Source: Chloroflexia bacterium (lineage in GTDB: Bacteria > Chloroflexota > Chloroflexia > Thermomicrobiales > JALYUS01). From it: a stretch of DNA of 16,901 nt. The DNA lies in contig JAICJW010000034.1 in the NCBI GenBank assembly GCA_025928215.1, forward strand, positions 1-16,901. The letters run 5' to 3'. A program made the translations under genes and the position numbers. Below are positions 1 through 5,885 of the stretch, in pieces. The notes beneath the pieces are model-generated. The model was not told the DNA's origin. It was given only the letters and a program-made list of their open reading frames with translations, and searched no databases. Every line of letters begins with the position of its first letter. Within the stretch, counting starts at the first letter, position 1.

Positions 1-364
1 ACGATAGGCTACCTCCTTCCGACATGAACGAAAGGGCGGGATTCAGCATCGAATCCTTCGATGCGCCTACAGCGTGCGCAGAGATATGAATCAATAGAGG
101 CTCGTATCGTAGCATGAACCAAAGATAAAATCAATATGTTAATGGAAACCCATACACCGATGTTCGTTTGAATGCCAGTATGCGAAACATTCATGGTAGC
201 CTGATCTTCTTTCGTGTGCGCGGCGCTCCGCCGGTCGTGAAGCCGTGCGATGCAATGTTCGAGGAAAGCGTATTCCTCAACTGTCGGCTACACATCCGTA
301 AAACTACCTACTTCTCCGCTGTGATCGCGTGATGGGGGCCACGCCGTTCGGCTGCCATATGCTG
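1..364. other. Left-edge region without a supported gene
   Basis: I see no gene here that I can support. The stretch from about 80 to 200 is clearly more AT-rich than the rest of the window. The only reading frame of note is a 61-codon minus-strand frame (9-194) with one hydrophobic segment, no recognisable family and no good ribosome binding site. Two small inverted repeats are visible: a perfect 8-bp hairpin at 46-64, and GAGGAA/TTCCTC arms at 261-266 and 273-278. The right end leads into the presumed trpB promoter. No trp leader peptide with consecutive Trp codons was found. Confidence 0.6.
46..64. other. Perfect 8-bp hairpin (unknown role)
   Basis: The arms GCATCGAA (46-53) and TTCGATGC (57-64) are exact reverse complements around a 3-nt loop. 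There is no T-tract on either side, so it is not a typical intrinsic terminator. It could be the end structure of a gene lying left of the window or a protein-binding palindrome. The pairing is seen directly; the role is unknown. Confidence 0.35.
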
Positions 365-373
365 TGCTACACT
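347..373 (+). promoter_or_regulatory. Candidate trpB promoter (extended -10)
   Basis: TGC-TACACT at 365-373 resembles an extended -10 box. The -35 region is poor (TTCGGC at 347-352, 15-nt spacer). Transcription would start near 380, giving a leader of about 45 nt before the ATG at 426. That makes the upstream in-frame ATG at 387 an unlikely start. Pattern match only. Confidence 0.3.
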
Positions 374-425
374 AGCGGGCGCGCGGATGCGCCAGGACAG
401 ACGATCCATGAGAGAGGCACGCACA

Positions 426-1676
426 ATGGTTCAGACCCGACACGAGGCCGCCGAGGCGTATCTCGACACATTGCCGCCGCCCGCCGAATTTCCCGATGCG
501 CGGGGGCGATACGGTCGCTTCGGCGGGCAATATGCGCCCGAAACATTGATGCCCGCGCTCGCCGAGTTGGAAGCGGCGTATCAGGAGGCGCGGAACGATC
601 CGGCCTTTCTCCGCGAGATCGGTGATCTGCGACGGCATTACGTCGGCAGGCCAACGCCGACCTACCACGCGAAGGCCCTCTCCGAGCGGCTCGGCGGCGC
701 GCAGATCTGGCTGAAGCGGGAAGACCTCGCACATACCGGCGCGCACAAGATCAACAACGCGCTTGGTCAGGGGCTGCTTGCCAAGCGGATGGGCAAGCCG
801 CGCATCATTGCTGAGACCGGCGCGGGGCAGCATGGCGTCGCCAGCGCGACCGTCTGCGCGATGCTCGGCCTCGAATGTGTCGTTTATATGGGCGAAGTGG
901 ACATCGCGCGGCAATCGCTGAATGTGTTCCGCATGAAACTGCTCGGCGCGACGGTCGTACCCGTCACGAGCGGATCGCGCACCTTGAAGGACGCCTTGAA
1001 TGAGGCGATCCGCGACTGGGTGACGAATGTGCGAACGACGTACTACATCATCGGTACGGTGGCGGGAATGCACCCCTACCCGATGATCGTGCGTGATTTT
1101 CAGGCGATCATCGGGCAGGAGGCGCGGGCGCAACTGCTGGCGCAGGCAGGAAAATTGCCCGATATCGTGCTCGCGTGCGTCGGTGGTGGCTCGAACGCGA
1201 TGGGTATGTTCCATGCCTTCGTGCCGGATACAAGCGTGCGGCTGATTGGTGTCGAGGCGGCGGGGCGGGGGATCGAGACGGGCGCGCACGCCGCGAGCAT
1301 TGTCGCCGGGCGCGTCGGCGTGCTACACGGTTCGCGCACCTATGTGATCCAGGACGCGGACGGTCAGATCATGGCGACGCACTCGATCTCGGCGGGACTT
1401 GACTATCCCGGTGTCGGCCCGGAACTCGCCTGGCTCGCGGACGCCGACCACGCGCACTACGTTGGCATCACGGACGCCGAGGCGTTGGCCGCCTTGCAGA
1501 CGTTGTCACAAACCGAGGGGATCATTCCCGCGCTCGAATCGGCGCATGCCATCGCGCAGGCGATCAAGATCGCGCCGACGATGCCGAAGGATGCCGTCAT
1601 CGCCGTCTGCCTCTCCGGCCGGGGCGACAAGGATATGGGCACCGTCGCGGACGCCCTGGGAGTGACGCTGACATGA
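426..1676 (+). CDS. trpB: Tryptophan synthase beta chain
   Basis: TrpB is the PLP enzyme that condenses indole with L-serine in the last step of tryptophan synthesis, as an alpha2-beta2 complex with TrpA. From the ATG at 426 the protein has 416 residues, normal for the short TrpB family (TrpB1 type). The N-terminal GRYGRFGGQYAPETLMPAL block is typical. The PLP-binding lysine is K108 in the HTGAHKINNALGQ motif, followed by AETGAGQHGVA, and the cofactor phosphate loop is seen as GGGSNAMG. In-frame ATGs also exist at 387 and 408. I prefer 426 because GAGAGG lies about 8 nt before it and family homology starts close behind it; 408 is possible. The stop overlaps the trpA start by four bases, pointing to translational coupling. 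All catalytic motifs are intact. Confidence 0.97.
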   Translation: MVQTRHEAAEAYLDTLPPPAEFPDARGRYGRFGGQYAPETLMPALAELEAAYQEARNDPAFLREIGDLRRHYVGRPTPTYHAKALSERLGGAQIWLKREDLAHTGAHKINNALGQGLLAKRMGKPRIIAETGAGQHGVASATVCAMLGLECVVYMGEVDIARQSLNVFRMKLLGATVVPVTSGSRTLKDALNEAIRDWVTNVRTTYYIIGTVAGMHPYPMIVRDFQAIIGQEARAQLLAQAGKLPDIVLACVGGGSNAMGMFHAFVPDTSVRLIGVEAAGRGIETGAHAASIVAGRVGVLHGSRTYVIQDADGQIMATHSISAGLDYPGVGPELAWLADADHAHYVGITDAEALAALQTLSQTEGIIPALESAHAIAQAIKIAPTMPKDAVIAVCLSGRGDKDMGTVADALGVTLT

Positions 1677-2575
1677 GCAGGCAGCAGGCAGCGGGCAGCG
1701 GGCAGCAAGGGGTAGGGGCGCACAGCAGTCCGCCCTCTCTGGAGCGAGCGGGTCAAAGAACAACAGGCGTCGCCCGCATCAGCGCTGCATTTGCCCGCGC
1801 GAAGGCGGAGGGGCGTGCCGCGTTCATCCCGTACATCACGGTCGGGCATCCCGATCGAGAGACCGTCGCGGCAGTTGTGCCGGCGCTCGTCGCGGCGGGC
1901 GCGGACATCATCGAACTCGGCGTGCCTTTCTCGGACCCGCTGGCGGACGGCCCTGTCGTACAGCGCAGCACGCAGGCCGCGCTCGTCAATGGCGTGACGC
2001 TCGATATCTGCTTCGATGCGGTACGGAATCTCCGCAACGCGGGCGTCACCGCACCGATTGTCTTTCTCGGCTACGCGAACCCGATTGTCCAGAAGGGTGA
2101 AGAGGCATTCGCGGCGCTATGCGCGCGGGCGGGCGTGGATGGCGTGATTGTCGCTGACTTGCCGCCCGAAGAGGCGGGAGACCTCCGCGCCGCCTGCGAC
2201 CGGCACGGGATCGCGGTGATCGCGATGCTCGCGCCGACGAGTACGGAGAAGCGCATCGCGCAAGTCGCGGAGTTAGCGACGGGGTTCGTCTATTGCGTCG
2301 GCCTGACGGGGGTAACGGGTCCGCGGGATGCCCTCGCGACTGATCTGAGCGGTTACCTGGCGCGGGTGCGGGCAACGGTCTCTATCCCGATCGCGGTCGG
2401 GTTCGGTATCTCGCGCCCGGAGCATGTCGCATCGGTCGGTGCGATGGCGGACGGTGTGATCGTCGGTAGCGCGCTGGTGCAGCGGCTGGACGACTTGCCG
2501 CCAACGGAGCGCGCATCCGGCGCCGCCGACTTTGTGCGATGGCTGATAGGAGAAGGACGAAGGACTGAGGACTAA
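1673..2575 (+). CDS. trpA: Tryptophan synthase alpha chain with N-terminal extension
   Basis: TrpA is a TIM-barrel lyase that cleaves indole-3-glycerol phosphate and channels indole to TrpB. The ATG overlaps the trpB stop (ATGA), with GGGAG about 10 nt upstream inside trpB. The catalytic pair is E81 (in IIELGVPFSDP) and D92 (in LADGPVVQ). In E. coli these are E49 and D60, so this protein carries about 32 extra N-terminal residues. The extra segment is low in complexity and rich in Gln, Gly, Ser and Ala. Its DNA begins with a four-unit 7-bp repeat (1681-1708). No in-frame ATG, GTG or TTG lies between the extension and the conserved core. The last codons and the stop lie inside a second heptad repeat (2552-2607). 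The barrel core appears complete, so the enzyme is probably functional with repeat-derived ends. Confidence 0.96.
   Translation: MSRQQAAGSGQQGVGAHSSPPSLERAGQRTTGVARISAAFARAKAEGRAAFIPYITVGHPDRETVAAVVPALVAAGADIIELGVPFSDPLADGPVVQRSTQAALVNGVTLDICFDAVRNLRNAGVTAPIVFLGYANPIVQKGEEAFAALCARAGVDGVIVADLPPEEAGDLRAACDRHGIAVIAMLAPTSTEKRIAQVAELATGFVYCVGLTGVTGPRDALATDLSGYLARVRATVSIPIAVGFGISRPEHVASVGAMADGVIVGSALVQRLDDLPPTERASGAADFVRWLIGEGRRTED
1681..1708 (+). repeat. 7-bp tandem repeat in the 5' end of trpA
   Basis: Four consecutive heptads of the form GCAGCRR fill 1681-1708 (gcagcag, then gcagcgg twice, then gcagcaa). The array begins 8 nt after the first base of the trpA start codon and encodes part of the non-conserved N-terminal extension. 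Seven is not a multiple of three, so each gain or loss of a single unit would shift the reading frame. The repeat is seen directly; its origin as an inserted element is inference. Confidence 0.8.
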
Positions 2576-2607
2576 GGAGAAACCGATCCTACTTAGTCCT
2601 TCGTCCT
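2552..2607. repeat. Heptad array plus inverted copy across the trpA stop
   Basis: Four 7-bp units run from 2552 to 2579: gaaggac twice, then tgaggac and taaggag. The trpA stop TAA (2573-2575) lies in the fourth unit. After a 12-nt spacer, CTTAGTCCTTCGTCCT at 2592-2607 is the reverse complement of the array with one 7-nt unit bulged out, so the whole can fold into a hairpin. No T-run follows, so it is not a standard terminator. It fills the gap between trpA and the chorismate mutase gene. Confidence 0.8.
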
Positions 2608-2628
2608 GACGCGAACGGAGTGAGCGGA

Positions 2629-3012
2629 ATGGCGGTGCGGGGTGTGCGGGGGGCGACGACGGCGAAGGCGAACACGGCGGAAGAGATCATCGAGGCGACC
2701 CAGGAATTGATCGCCGCGCTCGTCCATTTCAACGACTTGAACACCGATGAGATAGCCAGCGCTATCTGGACAACGACACGCGATCTCACCGCGGAGTTCC
2801 CGGCGAAGGCGGCACGGCAGGTCGGTTGGGGGGATGTTCCGCAGATGTGCGCGCATGAAATGGATGTGCCGGGCGCGCTGGCGATGTGCATCCGTGTGAC
2901 GTTGCATATCAATACGCAAAAAACGCAGCGGGAAGTCCGTCATGTCTACCTGCATGGCGCGACCGTCCTCCGGCCGGAATATGCGGTGGATGCCGCCGCG
3001 CTCTCGTCGTAA
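2629..3012 (+). CDS. aroH: Chorismate mutase, AroH (Bacillus) type
   Basis: This enzyme rearranges chorismate to prephenate, the first step towards phenylalanine and tyrosine. The 127-residue length and the sequence fit the trimeric alpha/beta AroH family of Bacillus subtilis rather than the all-helical AroQ type. The active-site residues known from B. subtilis are recognisable with an offset of zero or one: R7 (RGVRGATT), E77 (HEMDVPGA), R89 (CIRVTLHINT) and Y107 (RHVYLHGATVLRP). FPAKAAR at 57-63 is also a family block. The ATG at 2629 has GGAG 8 nt upstream; a GTG at 2620 is in frame but has no site. It follows trpA by 53 nt, occupied mostly by a repeat hairpin, and is probably co-transcribed with trpBA. 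No regulatory domain is fused. Confidence 0.95.
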   Translation: MAVRGVRGATTAKANTAEEIIEATQELIAALVHFNDLNTDEIASAIWTTTRDLTAEFPAKAARQVGWGDVPQMCAHEMDVPGALAMCIRVTLHINTQKTQREVRHVYLHGATVLRPEYAVDAAALSS

Positions 3013-3017
3013 AAACA

Positions 3018-3047
3018 TTGACGACGGGCGGCGCGGGGTAGTACCCT
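3018..3047 (+). promoter_or_regulatory. Candidate promoter of the MATE gene with -10 palindrome
   Basis: TTGACG (3018-3023) is followed after 18 nt by TACCCT (3042-3047), a fair sigma70-like pair placed just after the chorismate mutase stop. The -10 is embedded in the palindrome GGGTA-G-TACCC (3036-3046), which could be an operator for a local repressor. The sequences are seen; the function is inferred. Confidence 0.4.
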
Positions 3048-3112
3048 CCCACGATGTTTCTCGGCAGGGGTCGCCGCAGGGTTGGCCGCGGAACGGAAGG
3101 GACGACCGCTCC

Positions 3113-4594
3113 ATGTCCAGCAACGCGCTACCGATCGCGACGCGTGATCGGCAATTACCTTCCGATGAGGCGAGTGAGACAGAGGAATCCACCTCGTTGC
3201 CGCCGCGCCGTTTCGGCGGAGTCATCCCGGACAATGAAACGCCGAAGATGCTGCGCGCGGCCGTCTTGCGGCTCGCGTGGCCCTCAATCGTTGAAAATCT
3301 GCTCCAATCGCTCGTGCAGATCGCGACGACGGCGATGGTCTCGCGGCTTGGCGCGGCCGCACTCGCTGGCGTCGGCGTCGGCAACCAACTGATGCAGGTC
3401 GGCATCTCGACCTTCTTTGCCGTCAGCACGGGTACAACGGTCCTCGTCGCGTACAACATTGGCGCGGGCAACCCGCGAGAGGCGGGGCAGGCGGGGAAAC
3501 AGTCCTATTTCATTGGCATCATTCTCTCCGTCATTGTCGCGTTACTCGGATTCCTCTTTTCCGCGCCGCTGATTCGGCTGCTCGGCGCGGAACCGGCCGT
3601 CGTGACGGAAGGGGCGAAGTTCCTGCGTATCGAGGCGCTCGGCACGATCTTCCTCGTCACGATGTTCATTTCCAGCGGTATCCTGCGCGGTTCGGGAGAT
3701 ACGCGCACGCCGATGCTCGTCACGCTCTCAATTAACTTCATCAATGTCGCCGTGTCGTTGCCGCTGATCTTCGGGCTGGGGCCGCTGCCGCATCTCGGCG
3801 TCGTCGGGGCGGCGTGTGGGAATATCGTCGCGCGGTTTATCGGCAGTGTCGTGCTCGTCTCGATCGTCTGGCGCGGGCGGCGGGGGGTCAGCATCGCCGG
3901 GCGAGCGGGCTGGAAGCCGCGCTGGACGCTCATCAAGCGGCTGGTAGATATTGGCCTGCCGAGCATGCTGGAATCGCTCTTTCGCTCCGGTGGCATGACG
4001 ATTTTCGCGGCGGTGATCGTCAGCCTCGGCACCGTCGCCTATGCCTCACAGCAGGTCGCCAATATTTTCTGGCAGATGACGCTCTTTCCCGGTTTCGGCT
4101 TCTCGACCGCCGCGCTGACGCTCACTGGCCAATCATTGGGCGCGAACCGGCCCGAGCGTGCCGCGCTGGCGACGTGGGTCGCGACGCGTGCATGCACGAT
4201 CTGGATGACCAGCATGGGCATCGTCTATTTCTTCTTCGGGCCGCTGCTCGTCATCCCGTTCAGCGCGGGCGATCCGCACATTGCCACGATTGCCGCGAGC
4301 GCGCTCAAGGTGCTGACCTTCTCGATGCCGATTCAGGCGATGGGTCTCGTGCTGGCGGGCAGCCTGCGCGGCGCGGGTGATACGCGCTGGCCGATGTTCT
4401 CGACCGGCGCTTCGATGTGGTTTGTCCGCATTCCGGCGGCCTATCTTTTCGGTGTCGTCCTTGGCCTCGGCATCCCCGGTGCATATCTCGCCCTGATCTT
4501 CGACGCGGCCGTAACGTCCGGCCTCAATCTCTGGCGCTACCGCAGTGGCCGCTGGCAGACGAGCCGAAGCCTGCGCGCCGCGCCCGCGCGGTGA
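3113..4594 (+). CDS. MATE-family multidrug/cation antiporter
   Basis: A 493-residue integral membrane protein of the MATE (multidrug and toxic compound extrusion) family, which exports organic cations or other small molecules using Na+ or H+ gradients. About 50 hydrophilic residues precede the first membrane helix. The first MatE half begins near MLRAAVLRLAWPSIVENLL and contains TTAMVSRLGAAALAGVGVG. The second half begins near residue 280 and contains a matching LPSMLESLFRSGGM segment. About 12 hydrophobic helices can be counted, as expected. The GSGDTRTPM and GAGDTRWPM blocks in the two halves are characteristic internal repeats. I chose the ATG at 3113, which has a GGAAGGGA-like site upstream. 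The frame is open further left to 2942, but that stretch overlaps the chorismate mutase gene and lacks family character. Substrate unknown. Confidence 0.93.
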   Translation: MSSNALPIATRDRQLPSDEASETEESTSLPPRRFGGVIPDNETPKMLRAAVLRLAWPSIVENLLQSLVQIATTAMVSRLGAAALAGVGVGNQLMQVGISTFFAVSTGTTVLVAYNIGAGNPREAGQAGKQSYFIGIILSVIVALLGFLFSAPLIRLLGAEPAVVTEGAKFLRIEALGTIFLVTMFISSGILRGSGDTRTPMLVTLSINFINVAVSLPLIFGLGPLPHLGVVGAACGNIVARFIGSVVLVSIVWRGRRGVSIAGRAGWKPRWTLIKRLVDIGLPSMLESLFRSGGMTIFAAVIVSLGTVAYASQQVANIFWQMTLFPGFGFSTAALTLTGQSLGANRPERAALATWVATRACTIWMTSMGIVYFFFGPLLVIPFSAGDPHIATIAASALKVLTFSMPIQAMGLVLAGSLRGAGDTRWPMFSTGASMWFVRIPAAYLFGVVLGLGIPGAYLALIFDAAVTSGLNLWRYRSGRWQTSRSLRAAPAR

Positions 4595-4628
4595 ACGAAA
4601 GAGCCACGGCACTTCGTATATATCCCCT

Positions 4629-4662
4629 CCCCTCTCCTTTGCCTCGTGGCGAAGGAGAGGGG
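4629..4662. repeat. GC-rich 15-bp hairpin, dispersed-repeat type
   Basis: CCCCTCTCCTTTGCC (4629-4643) pairs with GGCGAAGGAGAGGGG (4648-4662) through 15 base pairs, one of them G-T, around a TCGT loop. It is followed by a G-rich tail with GGTGAGG. It lies 34 nt after the MATE stop and 50 nt before the next gene. From memory, hairpins of this 'CCCTCTCC..GGAGAGGG..GGTGAGG' form are common dispersed intergenic repeats in several bacterial groups. It may stabilise the 3' end of the upstream mRNA. No T-run follows. Confidence 0.8.
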
Positions 4663-4712
4663 CCGGGGGTGAGGTTCCTTCCCATACCGTGTATGATGCT
4701 GTCGGAGGACGC

Positions 4713-5411
4713 ATGACAGTCGCGGATCACAAGATGAAATTGCGCTGGCAGCCGCTCGATGGGGACTGGCGGGCATTCAGCGTGCGCGTCCTGATTCTCA
4801 ATATTGGGTTGATGCTCTTTGCGTTCGCGCTCGTACTCGGTTATCGCTCCGGTCTCGGGTTGAACGCATGGAATATCTTTCAGATCGCCCTGACGAAATA
4901 TATCCCGATCACGCCCGGCCAGATGTCCATCGCGGTCGGTGGCATCATGATCGTTGTCGCGTGGCGGGCAGGCATTGCGCCCGCACTCGCAACGGTCTGC
5001 AATATGGTCTTTGTCGGCCTCTGGTTCGATTTCTTCGCCGCCCATATCCCGCTGGTGCATCGCTTCGTTGTCGCCCTGCCGATGCTGATCGGTGGCGTTA
5101 TGCTGATCGGTTGGGCGTCTGCAATCTACATCAAGGCGGGGTTGGGCGCGGGGCCACGGGATTCGTTCATGCTTGCCGTCGTCCGCAGGACGGGCTGGAA
5201 TGTCGGCATTGCGCGGTTCGCCATCGAGGGAACGGTCTTCTTGCTGGGGATCGCGATGGACCGCTCGCAGGTCGGCATCGGGACACTGGCCTTTACCTTC
5301 GGTATTGGCCCGATGCTTGCATGGTCCTTCCGGGTGCTGCGGATACCGCCGGGTGGCCGGATCGCGCCCGTCGTGCCGCGAGTTCCTGCCATGGAGTTGA
5401 CCGCTGAGTAA
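4713..5411 (+). CDS. YczE/YitT-like integral membrane protein
   Basis: A 232-residue polytopic membrane protein. The ATG at 4713 has GGAGG (4704-4708) at ideal distance. Hydrophobic segments lie near residues 25-43, 71-90, 94-112, 117-140 and 166-182, with another near 190-205. Two related segments suggest an internal duplication: SGLGLNAWNIFQIAL (46-60) followed by GQMSIAVGG, and AGLGAGPRDSFMLAVV (142-157) followed by NVGIARFAIEG. This pattern fits the YczE/YyaS group of bacterial membrane proteins, whose molecular function is not established. Its relation to the MATE gene upstream and the small membrane protein downstream is only positional, all on the same strand. Family assignment is from motif memory. 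Confidence 0.8.
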   Translation: MTVADHKMKLRWQPLDGDWRAFSVRVLILNIGLMLFAFALVLGYRSGLGLNAWNIFQIALTKYIPITPGQMSIAVGGIMIVVAWRAGIAPALATVCNMVFVGLWFDFFAAHIPLVHRFVVALPMLIGGVMLIGWASAIYIKAGLGAGPRDSFMLAVVRRTGWNVGIARFAIEGTVFLLGIAMDRSQVGIGTLAFTFGIGPMLAWSFRVLRIPPGGRIAPVVPRVPAMELTAE

Positions 5412-5479
5412 GCAAGATGCACGGCCCGTACACAGCATCCTGGTGAGACGTGTGTCAGCGAGAAATGAAGGAGGCCGCA

Positions 5480-5758
5480 ATGGGTAGGGCGATTTGGATC
5501 GGTGTCAAGTTCCTGTCGGGTGCGCTCATTGGCGCCGTCATCGGCGCGACCGTCACGGCGTACGCGGCGGGCGCGGCTGATCCCGCCGGGGCCGGCGAGG
5601 GCGTCGTCGCGGGTATCCGCATGCGCATGAACGCGGCGAAAGAGGCCGGCGACGCTGCCGCGATGCAGACCGAAGCGGCCCTCACTCAACAGTTCCGCAC
5701 CAAAGTCCAGGACCCGGAGGCCCTCAACCCACCCACGGCACTGCATCCGAACGTCTAA
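5480..5758 (+). CDS. Small glycine-zipper membrane protein
   Basis: A 92-residue protein starting at an ATG with a strong AAGGAGG (5468-5474) 5 nt upstream. One hydrophobic helix (about residues 5-29, containing GALIGAVIGA) has the glycine-zipper spacing seen in YtxH-like and related small envelope proteins. The C-terminal half is soluble, rich in Ala, Glu and Gln, and could form a short amphipathic or coiled-coil helix (residues 49-75, with KEAGDAAAMQTEAALTQQF). I do not recognise a characterised homologue. It lies 68 nt after the YczE-like gene, and 7 nt before a large inverted repeat. A role in the envelope is plausible but not shown by the sequence. Confidence 0.75.
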   Translation: MGRAIWIGVKFLSGALIGAVIGATVTAYAAGAADPAGAGEGVVAGIRMRMNAAKEAGDAAAMQTEAALTQQFRTKVQDPEALNPPTALHPNV

Positions 5759-5765
5759 ACGCGAT

Positions 5766-5857
5766 GAACCGCAGAGACGCAGAGCGAGACAAAGAGGGAT
5801 TGATCACGCCGTTTTCTATTCCTCTATTCTCTGCCCGTCTCTGCGTCTTTGCGGTTC
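5766..5857. repeat. Large inverted repeat, copy 1 (upstream of gpmI)
   Basis: The left arm GAACCGCAGAGACGCAGAG (5766-5784) is matched by its reverse complement with one mismatch at 5839-5857. The 54 nt between them show further imperfect pairing. The same 19-bp arms recur at 13524-13606 around a diverged centre. The element starts 7 nt after the stop codon of the small membrane protein and ends 28 nt before the gpmI start. Inside the arm CGCAGAG repeats with a period of 8. I recall related 'CGCAGAGACGCAGAG' sequences as dispersed intergenic repeats in other bacteria (from memory, unchecked). Confidence 0.88.
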
Positions 5858-5885
5858 CATTGGTCTGTGATGAGGAGGTGCGTGA

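Noticed and set aside
9..194. 61-codon minus-strand frame with a hydrophobic stretch
   Set aside because: No ribosome binding site, no recognisable family, and cysteine/arginine-rich end untypical of a small membrane protein; it falls in an AT-rich stretch where chance hydrophobic frames are common.
2942..3112. 57-codon upstream extension of the MATE protein
   Set aside because: It overlaps the chorismate mutase 3' end in another frame, lies mostly before the proposed promoter, and is arginine-rich with no family similarity.
4629..4662. Intrinsic terminator after the MATE gene
   Set aside because: The stem is strong, but the sequence after it is G-rich with no T-run, so it does not fit Rho-independent termination on either strand.
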